A stretch of 64,000 nucleotides of DNA from Sipunculus nudus (GCA_026874595.1 CM049316.1:56307676-56371675); one strand, 5' to 3'; shown: positions 48,001 to 59,874, counted from the stretch's first letter. A program made the numbers and translations. The notes: generated by a model not told the origin, from the letters alone.

Positions 48001-51000
48001 CATAGTTATATATTACTGATGTAATTGCTGATGTAAATTAAAGTTCTTCTACACGATATAATGTTGAATATTAACCCCTTTTAGGATTTCAGACTGATTT
48101 AAGTAAGCTTTTACAAGAATTATATTCGATAGGCAAAGGGACCGGAAGATGATGTGGAAGAGAAGGGCTGTCCAAGGTGTACATACATAAACCCTAGAGA
48201 CGCTGCATACTGTGAGATGTGCGCTTTGCTGTTTAAGGTATTGATTGAAAATAAGATTATTGAGCATATAAAGAAACTAGTAAGGCAAAGGATAAGCAAT
48301 AGGGCAGGGATCAGTATGCCTGAGGTTTTTACAGCGTTGCCTGCAGAAAGTATATCTATTTTAATAGTTAACTTCATGCAGAATGGTATGATAACGGTTG
48401 ATAACGTTGCATGGGAAACAATGCATATATGCATATATTTCATATAAAATTGGTTCCCGTCTCAAAGCTGTTTCTACTTGTGCATATCTGTCATGGCTGG
48501 TCAGTTTAAATGATACACTGTCTGAATAAATAAATGTGCAGCTTACATATGCATATAGCTAAAAACGTTTGCAACAGTGGGGTATATACGCTACTGCTTC
48601 TGTCCGTAGGAGGGAATTAATGAACCGGAAGCCTCAGGTATTAGTGCATCTTATAACCCACGACCGTTAGCCTCTTCTGGTGGTCGTGCTAAGGGAATAT
48701 TACCGGAATATGGTAGGGCAAAAGGGACTCCCGGTTTGACCGACAAAGCTGGTGTAAGTAAAAAAGGATTTATTCTTGTTATTTCAAGTGTTAAGGGGAA
48801 ATGTGACGTCTTTTCGAGATTATCTTGTGAGACTAATTCGTACTTTCATATATTTACTTATATGTTAACCCATATTAAATAATTTTGAAGCAGGCGTAAT
48901 TTAACGAAAACGATAATTTCAATATTCTTTGGATTGACTTTATTTACTTTAAAAGCCAGGGGTTGCCGTTTTCATAGAGTAGCCACATCAACACCTAATA
49001 TACGTTTGTGCAAATATGATTTTTAGATATTTTGGAAACAGGAGTATCAAGACAGTCTCAGAGAAATATATGAAGATGAAAATAAAGTTTTATGTAAATA
49101 TACCTTTCAAATATTTATTTAAGTTTAAACTATAAATGTGTGTTGATATTTTTTTCATGAAACTTTGTAGTAAATATACTTAAATCTGAAGGATTTTCCG
49201 TTTTCTGATAGATCATATTAACAATAATTTTTTTCTTGCAGAGCAAAAACATCTTCGGCAAACTAAGCTTGATACGTAAAATATCCATATTTTTTATGTT
49301 ATTTAAAATGTTGATAAATGTTAGCACCTATTATCTGCCACGCAAACGTTCACACAATTGGCATATACATGGAATTAGTTTATCATACCTCTTATTTAAA
49401 AGGCGATCCACCGTGCCATGGTCCGTTGCACGATGACACTGTACATGAAGACCGACTGAAATGTTCTTCGTGTGACAAACAGTATTGCACCGATTGCAAA
49501 AACCCCTACCTTAAGGTAAGGGTTGGAGAACAAACGTTTATGAAATTGTAAAATGAGAGATTGAACAGAACAATATTTTCGCACATATGGTTTACTTTGT
49601 CGTCCTCTCATGAGCGAAGACATCTGGTGTTTTGTCTAGCGTCGTCGTTCGTTGTCATTTCTTGTAAACGCGATGACTATTTAACCACTCAATATTTTTA
49701 AGGAAATTTGAGATTTCAGTTGTGTCTGCCAATAACTCGTAGGAGTTCGGAAACCGATGACCTTGACCTTCATCTTCAAGGTCAAATAAGCCGTAATAAA
49801 GATATTGTGTACCCCGTAACTCGTGCAGAATTGCATATTTTCCCCTCAAATTTGATACACTAGTTGTTTAAACCAAGTTAGAGTGTTGGAAAAATTATAT
49901 TTTACCTTTTGAACCACTCGGAATGTTTCAACGAAATTTGATAGGTCAGATGTTTCATCCTAAAGCTCAAACGAGTTTGAAAACTGGTGACGAAGACCTT
50001 CAATTTCAAGGTCAAAACTTAAGAAATCTTGTGAGCCCCATAACTTTTGAAGTACTGCATATTTTCTTTTCTATTATTTGATTCAACGAGGTTTTTCAAC
50101 CAGGTGCTGAGAGAGTTTGAAAACTAAGGAATGTGATCCTTTAAACTGTCAGTTTTTTTTGTGAGCCCCATAGGTTTTGAAGTACTGCATATTTTTTACA
50201 CAACCAGGTGTTTGAACCAGGTGCTGGGAGGGTTTTAAAAATAAGAAGTTTGGTCCTTTTAACTTTAAGTTCAAATACATTGAAATTTATTACTTCTGCT
50301 AGCACCATAACTTTTGAAAGAGTGCATATTTTTGGCGATTTGGGATCCAAGAAGAGGGGAGACATATCTCTTTTTGCGACTCATTCTTATGGTTTCTCTG
50401 TGTATGCGATAAGATACTGAAAATTTATTTTCAGAAATGTCACGGGAGAACGTGCCCTTGGCTTCGTCACTGTCACCATTCAAGAATGTGCAGATTCTTT
50501 CTACGCATATTGCCTGAGGATAATCTACAACGCCTACTGCAAGTAAGCATCTTAAGACTGAATAACGTATATTACTGACATCTCCTTTCGGATCAACAAG
50601 AACCAATCGCATTCATTCAACATAATGTCTTACTAGTAATAACCCAATCATACTTTCAACATATCTAACCTCCTGGTAGTGACTAGCCGTAATGTATAGC
50701 CTTAAACACCTGAGGTTGCCTTGAATGATAAATTATTAAACATAAATTGTATTGTTAATTTTATCATGAAAGGTTTTATGAGTTGTAGTGGGTTGATATA
50801 AACACTGGGACAGACAGTGTGTCTTTCTAAAGGTAAATGTGGTTTAGATAAACATGGACTTTCTTTGCTTCATGAAAGGAAAACTTTTGCCCGTTTGAGA
50901 GTTACAGTGCTTGGTCTCAGAAAGCCAAACATTACTCTTCTTACAGGTAAGCTGCTTCCAGAAATGTAAATATTTTTTTTATTACATCTAACATTCAGCC

Positions 51001-53697
51001 AATATGTGTTATGCAACAGCATGTCTAATAGGCATTTAACAGGCGATTTTGTAGCAGTTTTTTTGTTGTTGATTTAATTGAATATGAAAATGTCACAGTA
51101 TGCACACACCCATATTTTCACGTTAATATATAGGAATTAGATAGTCTTTCTGGCGCAACTGATTTCCGGTCAGTTTGTTTCATATATATTGGGATGAATT
51201 ATAGTCATGGTCCTTTGTCCGTGCCGGCTTTACGTCCCTACGGACGTCCGTTAACAGGGCACTTTTTTAAACCGTTAGCCTACCATGCCAAAAATTGGGT
51301 CACTATAACTAAGTTCCTTTGAGTTTTTAAGGATAAAACATCAATTTTCCATTAAAAACCCATTGTTATACATGAAGTCTGCATAATATCAAAACTACTG
51401 ATCTGACATTAGTCATATTGAATATAACCATTTTTCTATATATTTCCTATGTACATACCAGAAATTATGTCAGTATTGTGTAATTTCTTGAAGTAAGTGG
51501 CCAAAAAATAATGCCTTTCATAAAGAAATCTGGAAAGATATTTGCTCACATGAGAAATGTTGAAGCTAAAGACCTTTTTACATGGATATTACTTTATTTA
51601 ATAAAGATTCAATTTTATACCCTAACTTAGATCTGCATTTGCAACTTTTTATTTACATAAATATAAAATAAGTACATTAAGTTTTGCCCAAATTTGGCCA
51701 TGACATTTTTTCCTCTAAGTACTTTTGATATATTTTTTCTCAGCATATATTCATAACGATTTAATCTGTTAGAAAATAAAAGCTCGAAATAAGGCTAGTT
51801 CTTGAAATTCTTTTTTTTTTCTCATATTGTATTTACAAGCATTGTGAAACTCCAGCCATTCTGGTCACTGGAGGTCAGCTGTGCCAGGGTACCTGATTTG
51901 TCATGGGTCACTCGGGGAGATCCCCCGCTGTGGCAGGTGTACGGTAATTCTCGTACCCACCCACCAAGTGTTAAGCAGTAATTGTTATTGTTTAAACTGT
52001 ATTTCCCTAATTGTAATGCTGCTTTGACTATAATATACAAAACTTTCCTTAATATATTAATTCAAGGAGTAATCAAGAAGATGCCATTTGGTAATGTAGC
52101 ATTGTAAAAAAATAATTTTCCTTAAATAATTTGAGAAATCAAAATATCATTAAACCCATCAGTATGCATAATTTAATAATATATGAGCCAAATTTAAAAT
52201 TAGTGCAATTTAGAATTGTGAGTTCTAAATCAAATGTTATTTTCAGATATTTGTTATGAAAATTTATAATATTTTTTGTCTTAAAAAAGCAAATAAATCT
52301 GTGTGCATAATGTGATGTTATCTGACAAAAGTATTATTAAATATTGATGCAGTATAAAATTGTAATTCACCTTATATATTCAGTTATATATGTTATATAA
52401 CGAATGTATGAACTTGTAAATTGATAAAAGAAATAAGTATATTTTGCATTTGCTAAAATTTCGAATGTTCAGCTGAGCGTTGTGACCAATGGATCTCTTG
52501 TTAGTTCCCTAAGAATGGTGGTACTGCCGATAAAATGAGTCTTTTATTTACTGTTTGCTTAGTGCTTAGTTGTTTACTGCGATAAAAAAGAAGTGCCTCC
52601 TACATATTAAGGGCATTTGTTTTACCATCCGGCGTATCTGGCGATAAATCATATTTTCTTTAATTGACGAAAAGTTATCTAAGTTGAAGGTTCTTGAACG
52701 GTATTTTTTTACGTTTTCTTTCAATCTGGCGCCGTTATCAATTGGATGCTTCATTCTCACAGTGCCTATAAGGATTACCTCATTGAGAAAATTAAAAGAT
52801 TTAGATTAGATCCAGCTGAGATAATGGATAAGTATCGTCTCGTCAGGATAATTGAGCAAAATTTGGACAGCGATATAGAAATATTAAATGAGACCAGGGA
52901 TACTCTATGTGAGGCAAGTATTTAGGATTGTTTTTGTATATGCATTTCTGTGTGCACTGATCCATTGTATCACGTCACTACCTTTTAAGGATAAAATATG
53001 GGAGCAAATATTCAGAACAATTTAACTTCATGACAATAAATGCAGGTTATCTTTATATAAATTGGACCAGGGTTTGGTCAGAAGAAAAAAAAAAACAAAA
53101 ACTATGTCGTCTTACACCATACACGGTGATTGGCTTCATTTTCGCGGAGTTAAAAGTTCGCAATTTTAAACTTTTCAGTGTTTCGCGAGGCTTCTATTTT
53201 CGCGACCTCGCATAACAAACACCTTTACACAGAGCATTACTATTAATATCATGTGAATTTAATGTGAACAAAATCCTATTAACAAAAATATTGTTCGTTA
53301 GTGGCAGACAATTAGAGAGATATGATGTCATTTTAAATAAAAATTTATGAACATACACGAGCTATATCTATTCATAATGTCAACATTACCTTCCACGATA
53401 GGAAATCTTATTCATGAAGGTTTTATTTTCGCGAATATTCCCCTTTCTCTAATATCCCGAATTTTAAAACCTCGCGAACACAAAAGCAGCCACAGTATGT
53501 TATTATTTAATGTGTATTTTCAATATATTGGTTATACAAGAATCAAACAGGATCAAATTATCACATTTGTTGTAATCTGAATGATTTATTCCTCGTATGC
53601 CTTTCCATGGACCTTGCAGTTCGTACAGACAAACATACCTGTGAGACGAACCGGGAAAACCTACAACATAAAGGAAGGTAGTGACACCCCTAACTAA
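42006..53697 (+). CDS. RNF31: HOIP/RNF31-like protein, gene 2 (complete model, about 584 residues)
   Basis: Coding exons: 42006-42029, 42261-42410, 44077-44226, 44789-44994, 46545-46653, 47074-47211, 47464-47607, 48133-48237, 48610-48753, 49027-49093, 49403-49515, 50435-50542, 50879-50946 (tentative), 52763-52913 and 53620-53697. All phases agree. Domain order: PUB (about residues 30-150); three RanBP2/NZF fingers (about 228-245, 269-286, 320-337); linker; IBR-like module (about 413-450); junction segment (451-486); LDD-like helices (about 510-559). In HOIP the PUB domain recruits OTULIN and CYLD/SPATA2, NZF fingers bind ubiquitin or NEMO, and RBR-LDD makes Met1-linked chains. Here UBA, RING1 and RING2 core are not found and the protein is about half the HOIP length, so a non-catalytic regulatory role or decay is possible. 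The PUB/NZF/IBR/LDD combination is specific to HOIP. Confidence 0.72.
42261..42410 (+). CDS. Gene 2 exon: PUB domain, first part
   Basis: Fifty codons from ACAATTACAG to a GTAAGT donor, phase 0 at both ends. The acceptor has a poor pyrimidine tract. A nicer one (ATCTTTTAG, 42231) would be out of phase with the first exon. The product (for example SRLPLDFKEKFIFLRVEDLI) resembles the first helices of the HOIP PUB domain. Confidence 0.6.
42470..43860 (+). repeat. AGCTCAGCTGAC-family element in gene 2 intron
   Basis: It begins TTTTAGCTCAGGTGAC and ends AGTCAGATGAGCGTCATGAC. It contains three or more units, with AGGTCATGGTGACCT (42841-42855) and AGGTCATTGTGACCT (43559-43573). Confidence 0.7.
44077..44226 (+). 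CDS. Gene 2 exon: PUB domain, core
   Basis: The acceptor TATCTTTTCAG and donor GTAATA bound 50 codons, phase 0. The product includes RLSVALDFLYMLGSDLL and a Trp-Trp followed by FSPLFGIH. This matches the PUB signature of a helix, Leu-Leu and a downstream aromatic turn, as in HOIP (ALNILEKYGRNLL, then Trp, then Asn-Pro-Val-Phe). Confidence 0.75.
44309..44693 (+). mobile_element. tRNA-derived SINE with 12-bp target-site duplication
   Basis: The head has a perfect pol III A box (TGGCTCAGAGG, 44319-44329) and a near-consensus B box (GATCGTGAC, 44355-44363). A GC-rich body follows ('ggggagcgctctgcagg', 'gcccacggtcgtg'-type phrases), then a short hairpin GGAGGCGGTTACCTCC and an A-rich tail. It is flanked by AAACAGTGCAAA on both sides (44297-44308 and 44694-44705). 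It is inserted in the intron between two PUB exons of gene 2. Confidence 0.85.
44789..44994 (+). CDS. Gene 2 exon: PUB domain, last part
   Basis: The acceptor TTTGTTGTAG and donor GTAAGG bound 206 nt, phase 0 to phase 2. ALGHILKKLGY corresponds to the HOIP helix containing DVLRLYGY, and the following Leu-rich helices (VMAELLLAKEEVSAFI) to the end of PUB. Confidence 0.75.
45050..46335 (+). repeat. AGCTCAGCTGAC-family element in gene 2 intron
   Basis: It starts TTTTAGCTCAGAAAGTC, with the first 20 bases doubled, and ends GATCAGCTAAGCGTCATGAC. It contains AGGTCACTGTGACCT at 46066-46080. Confidence 0.7.
46545..46653 (+). CDS. Gene 2 exon: basic linker after PUB
   Basis: The acceptor CATTACACAG and donor GTAGTC bound 109 nt, starting with one base that completes a Gln codon and ending phase 0. 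The product is Lys/Ser/Thr-rich with no recognised motif. Confidence 0.55.
47074..47211 (+). CDS. Gene 2 exon: RanBP2-type zinc finger 1
   Basis: The acceptor CACTACATTTCAG precedes 46 codons, phase 0, ending at AAAAG|GTGCCT. The finger is C-x2-C-x3-N-x6-C-x2-C, but has Asp-Cys in place of Thr-Phe and Ser in place of the Met near its end. It therefore lacks the usual NZF ubiquitin-binding residues. Confidence 0.7.
47464..47607 (+). CDS. Gene 2 exon: RanBP2-type zinc finger 2
   Basis: Same exon as 220-363. The finger is C-x2-C-x3-N-x6-C-x2-C with Thr-Phe and Cys-Leu-Met-Cys, the NZF ubiquitin-binding signature. Acceptor TTCTTTGCAG, donor GTAAGT. Confidence 0.75.
48133..48237 (+). CDS. Gene 2 exon: RanBP2-type zinc finger 3
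   Basis: Same exon as 671-775. The finger has Thr-Tyr and Cys-Glu-Met-Cys. The open frame runs on past 48237; at the place where copy 1 has a GTAAAC donor, copy 2 has GGAAAC (48419), so the long exon form could not be spliced there. Confidence 0.65.
48610..48753 (+). CDS. Gene 2 exon: low-complexity linker
   Basis: Same exon as 1148-1291. It is open, phase 0, with a better donor (GTAAGT) than copy 1. Confidence 0.55.
49027..49093 (+). CDS. Gene 2 exon: helix leading into IBR
   Basis: Same exon as 1565-1631, identical in sequence. The acceptor is GATTTTTAG, where copy 1 has GATTTTCAG. Donor GTAAAT, phase 1. Confidence 0.6.
49403..49515 (+). CDS. Gene 2 exon: IBR-like zinc module
   Basis: Same exon as 1943-2055. 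The acceptor is CTTATTTAAAAG, weaker than in copy 1. The three base differences from copy 1 are all synonymous. C-x2-C-x4-C-x2-C is kept. Confidence 0.7.
50435..50542 (+). CDS. Gene 2 exon: RING2/LDD-junction-like segment
   Basis: Identical to 2845-2952, including splice sites and flanks. Confidence 0.6.
50879..50946 (+). CDS. Gene 2 exon (tentative) before the LDD
   Basis: Identical to 3288-3355. Included on phase agreement; no family similarity is seen. Confidence 0.3.
51130..52500 (+). repeat. Degenerate dispersed element in gene 2 intron
   Basis: Counterpart of 3540-4960. The end reads TTCAGCTGAGCGTTGTGACC, closer to the family end than in copy 1. Confidence 0.5.
52763..52913 (+). CDS. 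Gene 2 exon: LDD-like helical region
   Basis: Identical to 5222-5372. It ends GAG|GCAAGT, a GC-AG donor, phase 0. Confidence 0.7.
53620..53697 (+). CDS. Gene 2 last coding exon (frame differs from gene 1)
   Basis: The acceptor CCTTGCAG is followed by 25 codons to TAA (53695-53697). After nine shared codons an extra base (GAGACGAACC here, GAGACAACC in copy 1) shifts the frame, so the two proteins end differently. Confidence 0.45.
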   Translation, partial: FVQTNIPVRRTGKTYNIKEGSDTPN

Positions 53698-53869
53698 TTC
53701 ATAAGCAGAGCTATGTCAGACCGGTCATTGGAACTGTTTGAATGATTAAAATTGAGTTATTGACGGAGATTTCTGTTTTATCAGAAAACGCAACAGAAAG
53801 GATATAAACTACGTAATCTGCGTGTAATTTTTATATGTAATATGAATATATATGGATGTGTGAGAGAGA

Positions 53870-53875
53870 AATAAA
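53870..53875 (+). terminator. Candidate poly(A) signal, gene 2
   Basis: AATAAA about 170 bases after the stop, conserved with 6322-6327. Confidence 0.4.
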
Positions 53876-54319
53876 TACATGTGTTACCACTGATTTGAAT
53901 AGCCCAATCTTCCAAGGGTTTTACTGTATGTTTTACATGCTGTATATATAGCATTGCAGTTTTAGTATTGAAAGAAAAAGCATGGGGGAAATATATCCTG
54001 TAAAGACCACTAGAATATATGTATACACTGCATGTGCAAAATTACAAGGATTGAAAATTTGAAGTATAGTTGAAATAATATCAAGGCAATGAGCTTTTTA
54101 TATATTGTATTTGATGTGATTGTGTACAATTATGTGTGAAATGTGTATTGTATGATTTTTTTAAAATAAAATTTATTTTAAAAAAGGAGTCTTACTGTAT
54201 ATTTGAAGTTTATTTGCTGTTGTGTTTATTCACATACATATCTGATCGTATTAGAATTTTACAAAAAGTATTGATGCGTGTCTTCTCTGCATACACTTTC
54301 ATATAAGGGTTCCGGTCTA

Positions 54320-56010
54320 TGACCAATTTTTAACTCAGCTAACTAAACCAAATGGAGCTCCTTTAAAAACTCAAATTAGGTCACTGTGACCTATATCATC
54401 CTAGCTATGATGCTCGAATGTACCCCCTAAATAATTTTTAAAAATAATACAAAAGCTCCAGTATCTAAATAACTAATGCATTGATTGCCATGATTACATA
54501 TTGATTTTGGAGTGTTTCCTCATTTCCTGACGACTGGTGGCAAATCTGTACTTTTTCTTATGTTTACGCATTATTTCTTTTTTTTTACCTCCAAATGAAG
54601 AAGTTCAAGGATAACAGGGCACAAACCATAACCATTTGACCTAGAAATTTTTATTTGTACATCCAGGGAGGTCCTAGACAAATCTCCTCGGAAACGTGAA
54701 ATAAGGTCATGGTGACATATATTCTGCGAGCTACCGATAAACATGATTTTGAGCATCCAGAAAGTCAGGCAGGGGACGTTTTTTATCTATTTGGCCTAGA
54801 ATCTTCTAATATGATATTCAGGGAGATCTTGGATAAATGTCCTTGGAAACATAAAATAAGGGCACCGTGACCTGTATTTTGCGGAACATAGAAAAAAAAC
54901 CTAGATTTGAGCAAATGGACTCAAATTGTATCCGTTAGGCCGATAATATTCTAATCCAACATCCAGGGGGTTTCTGGACACATTTTCTTAGAAATCTTAA
55001 ACTTGGTCATGATGACCTATATTCTGCAAGTAACTGGCCAAAAGCCTAACTTTGAACATCCAGACAATTAGAAAGAGCACACCTTGTATCAATTAGACCT
55101 AGAAACTTCTAACTGTACATCCAGGGAGGTCCTTGGCAAATCATCTCAGAAACATCATATTAGATCATAGTGACCTATATTCTACAAGCCACTGGCCGAA
55201 AGCATGATGTTTAGCACCAAGGAAGTCCGACATGGTATCGAATTGGCCTAAAATCGTCTGATGTGATATTCAGAGGTCCTGGGGAAAAGTCCTAGTAAAT
55301 ATGAAATTAGGTCTGTGTGACATATATTCCGTAAGCTATAGAAAAAAACATTAGTTGAGCACCCTGGAAGTCCGATGTGCACAAACTGAATATGTAAGCC
55401 CTAGAATATTGTTACGTTATTTCCAGGAAAATCTTGGGCAAATTTTCTTAGAAACTAGAAAATAGGTCATGATGACCTAAATTCTCCGAGAGACTGGCCG
55501 GAAAACATGATTTTGAACAACCAGACAGTTAGGCCTAGAATCTCTTGCACAAAATCCAAGGAGGATCTGGCCAAATCTCCTTTGAAACCTGACAGTAGGT
55601 CATGGTGACCTGTATTCTGCAAGCAACTGGCCAACCATATGCTAATGAGCACCTAGATAGTGAGGCATGGCACCAAACTTTACTGTTGGACCTAAAACCT
55701 TCTAATATGACATCCGGGGTGGCCTCTGGCAAGTTTAATTTGAATTCTGAAATTAGGTCACTGTGAGCTGTATTCTCTTAGTTATTGACAGAAACACTAA
55801 TTTTGGCACCACGAAGGTCAGACGGGTGAGATATCTAGTAATGTCTTTCTTCATTTAAAGGAGGTCATTGTAATGTCTCAATTGATGTCACTGTGATCCG
55901 TGTTCTGTGGGCTGTGTGAAACAACATGATATGAGTACCCTATAGGTCAGATAGACACAAGTCAGATGGACACGGTGTCAGTCTGTACGGTCAAAAACTG
56001 CATGGAGGAA
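54320..56010 (+). repeat. Dispersed repeat of the AGCTCAGCTGAC family, copy 2 version
   Basis: Counterpart of 6775-7845 with about 720 bp more on the right. It contains AGGTCACTGTGACCT (54378-54392) and AGGTCATGGTGACCT (55597-55611). Confidence 0.7.
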
Positions 56011-56109
56011 ACGCGTCACAATTAACGTTTATACTGGATTTTACACGCGATAAACGATATAAATACTAAACAGTATACTAATGATCATTTGAAACATTGA
56101 GCCAAATTT

Positions 56110-57200
56110 CTCGACCGCCAGCCTGATAATTCGATGTTAATATGAATTACCTTTTTTTCATTGGTATATATATATATTTGCATTATATTATACTTTTAGT
56201 ATATATTATAAAACTATACATTTTTATGCATAATTTATTCTAAAAGGCGTCACTCTTACTCTTGACCTAAACTAGATATATATAATGTTAAGGGGTGCAT
56301 ATGAATACGAACTGTCCGCTAGTGAAGCCTGTTTTTCCAGCGAAGCGGTTGGAACGCCGGACATATGCGCCACCGATATGTTTTCGCATCCGGGATCTGC
56401 CCAATATTTTCCCGGGAGCAGTATGTGTATGCGACACTACATATATATAGAGAGTGAGTAACCATTAAATCTTGTGCGTATATAAAGAGAAAATTGAGAA
56501 TTCCTGCTTTATTAAGGAATCAAAGTGGCAACTGATATACAGTTTGCCAAATTTCTTGTGATCCCGTGTGTGATTTTTTTCCAATTATCACCCTGGCTAC
56601 ACGTGTTTACACATTATATCCTGTATTTCTTCAAAACGGCGAGGTCGAATGTTTTATAGTCAACTGCCCGCTCCCTGGCAAAAAAAGACAGGAGGAATAA
56701 AATGATAGTTTGTAGTTCTGCTCTAGTTACTTAAGCTAAAAAACACTGTTCTCGTTAATCTCATCCAGTTGATGTAACTACCATCTCTACACTGATTGTA
56801 GACAAATTGACATTTTCGTCCAATTTGATTTATTATATTCCAGCTTTTATATAATTCATTCTCAATAGCATTTGACGCGTGCTAAATGTTTTTCAACATT
56901 CATCGATGCTTATACAAACTTATCTATGTGATTATGAAGTTGAATAAAAATTAATTAATCAAGTTAATGATATACTCATACATTATGCTCTTTTAGATCA
57001 AGTGTAATGTGTACATGCAATTAACAGGATAAAATTTTTTGGGCACTTTGAAATGTGAAGTGAAATCCTATTCGGAGCTGCCATGTTCATTGCTAATTTC
57101 GGTTTAGTTTTAACTCCTGGCTCCTCATTTTACTGTTACAACAGGTAGATTAGACTTAAACTATAATTTTCTTTTATTCCAGTCATACGGGACACCGAGC
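56110..57200. other. Non-genic stretch within copy 2
   Basis: It matches 7838-8960 except for about 56605-56790, which is unrelated to the (TA)n-bearing stretch at that place in copy 1. No exon is recognised. Confidence 0.4.
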
Positions 57201-57239
57201 ACCCTATAATCCGAATTAAAACACGTTATTATGTTCGCT

Positions 57240-58114
57240 AGAACAAGGTCTGGCGGATACTGTTTTTGACCGGGTTCCGCCGCCGCCGCCGCTGCGTTCG
57301 TTTCCGGGGAACTCCTCTGAGACCACTGGACCGATTTTTCCGAAACTTGATACAGTTATCGGGTCAAATATGAACTGGTGCCTAACCATTTTGGGTTGAC
57401 CTCTGACGTTTCCTCTTTGCAGTGCTTCCATCTGTGCGTCTGTGTTTACACATTAAACCAAATATCTTCGGACTCGTATGACCGATCAGGCTGACATTTT
57501 GCATCAGTGTAGCTTTTGGGTAGCTTTATATCATACAATAAACCTGTGGCGCCAGCTGCAACCATCTGCTCGCCTGTCTCGGGTTAAAGTCACACATATC
57601 GCTGCAGTGATTGGACATATTCACCTGAGATTTTGCATGCGTATACGTCCTGGATAGCTTTCTTGATTGTATGACAGGTGGCGCCACCTATATTCACGTT
57701 CACGCTGCGGGCATCCATTCCAATATCTCCGGACTGGTTTGACGTATCTTCCTGAAATGTTGCATGTGATTAGATCTTACATAGCGCTTTGTTATACACA
57801 AAACTGGTGGCGCCACCTGCAACCATTTTTGCACAGCTTCCATCTGTATGTCTGCTGTTGGATAAAATCACTAATATCTCGGCAATGGTTTGACTTATCC
57901 TTCTGAAATTTTGCATATATATACAACTTGGATAGTTTACTTTCAAATAATAGGTGGCGCCAACTACAGTCATGTTTACGTAGCAGACATCCATGCTAAT
58001 ATGCAACACATCTCTTTCTTTTTCCCTTTGCCACTCAATCCATGCCTCACTTCCCCCGTCCTGCTCAGATTTCGGCGGATACACGTAGTCGCTTGTCGAC
58101 TACCCGTATTCTAG
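57240..58114 (+). mobile_element. Helitron-like non-autonomous element, copy 2 version
   Basis: It ends TAGTCG-CTTGT-CGACTA (58086-58102), eight bases, CTAG (58111-58114), then T. It has one internal unit fewer than 9000-10165. The 5' border is approximate. Confidence 0.6.
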
Positions 58115-58339
58115 TTCTTGTATGGTTACAATACGTTTCATGATATACATGGTCTCAGCAATAATGTCTCTGCAATTAAGTCTGAAGTGTGTTGTTTTTC
58201 CAGCACGGTGAAGATATACCATGATTCTGCTAACACAATTATTTACCTGTCACAAATATATCTAAGTGCCGCTTGCGTGAAAATTTGAGTACCTGTAATG
58301 CATGTGCTGTCTTCAACAAATATCTATTCTATGATATAC

Positions 58340-58540
58340 AGAGGCGGATCCAGATTTGAGGAAAATGAGGGGTCCAACCCAGAAGAACTGATGACAACTC
58401 TTTAAAAAGGTCCCTAGGTTCAGAAAGGGGGGGGGGGGGGGACAAGGCAGCAAAAAATGGCCGGAAACTCCTAAAAAAACTGCGCCTGAAAAAAATGGCG
58501 GCGCTCGGACCCCCTGGACCCCACATCTGGATCCGCTTCT
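58340..58540. mobile_element. MITE with GGATCC-type TIRs
   Basis: The ends are AGAGGCGGATCCAGAT and ATCTGGATCCGCTTCT, the clearest TIR pair of the family. It contains a G run (about 58427-58441) absent from the copy 1 counterpart. Confidence 0.65.
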
Positions 58541-58990
58541 AGTATATACTAGTATCTCTTAGTGTCTATGTAAAATTGAGGGGAACCAATTCCATGTGAA
58601 TTTGCAATAGCTTCTACAGTTTAAATAATGTGAAATACGTCGTCAATCATGTCATACATATTCACCTGCTAAATAAAAGCTTTATTTGAATGAAATTCCA
58701 ACAAGTAAGATACGATTACATACTGACATACTTCTCACACAGGTGCGGTTCTATTCTATTGGTTGGAAACAAAGCGCATGTGCCAAACTAACTCCACTGT
58801 GTGTACCTAAGCTTGATTTATTATCCCCTGAAAAAAGGTATGCATGCATTGAGACACTTGAGTTATTGTGATATGATCATGCCTGAATACGTGGCCTATT
58901 TATGTCCGTTAGTTACCTGGTTTTGGCTTCCGCACGGTACCTTCGAACTTCGGTTTAACCCTTTGATCACAATGGATTTGTAGAATCACC

Positions 58991-59186
58991 AGAAGCGGAT
59001 CCGGGGGAGGGGTCCAGGGGGTCTGGACCTCCTCTTTTTCAGCCGCCGCAACCTTTTTTTAAGGGTTTTAGACCAATTATGCGGCCTGGACCCCTCCTTT
59101 TCCGGACCATGGAATCTTTTTTAAGGTTTTGTCATTAGTCCTCCTGGGTTGGACCCCTCCTTTTCCTGAATCCTCGATCCGCCTCT
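58991..59186. mobile_element. MITE with GGATCC-type TIRs
   Basis: Counterpart of 10971-11167, starting AGAAGCGGATCCGGG. Confidence 0.6.
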
Positions 59187-59874
59187 GATCACAGCCAGGG
59201 TTCAGTAAGTATGCCGATTGTGATATCTTGGAAAAGCAAATTTTACTTAACGGTGTAGATACACTTATGTTGTTATCTGTCCTTTCCCTTTGGCAACTGC
59301 AGTACTTGCGAACTAAAATATGGACATTAATTTGTGATAACACGGTTTTATTATTTTATCGCGCTGAAATACAATTGAGATAATGCATTTTTGTTCCATG
59401 TAGGATATATGATTTATACGTACAAGTCTTAAAATGTAAAACTGTATCCATTGAAGAATCGGTGCTCTATATCATGGATCTCAGTCGAAATGTGTTTGTA
59501 TGAAACCAAAAAAAACAAACAAAAAAAAAACCACATTATAGTGTATATAATGCACAATGTGTATTTGAGCCACCAACTTTAGAAGAAGGGAATACTCGTC
59601 CATGTAATCCAAACTGTAATGACGGATGAATATGATGCACTTCCATTCCTCATGCTGATTTTAAAACAAAATCTCTCTACTTTTCTATATGTGGTAGCAA
59701 ATAATTGATTTATGTTTTCATGAACAACTTTATGCCAAGGCAGCTCCTCAAATAGATATTATCCATATATATATATAATTTCATTCCTTGTCACAGTTAC
59801 AATTCTTTTGATAAAGAAAGCGTCCCTCATCCAAGTTTTGTTATTGCTTTAACGGCAATCAGAATGTGCAATTT

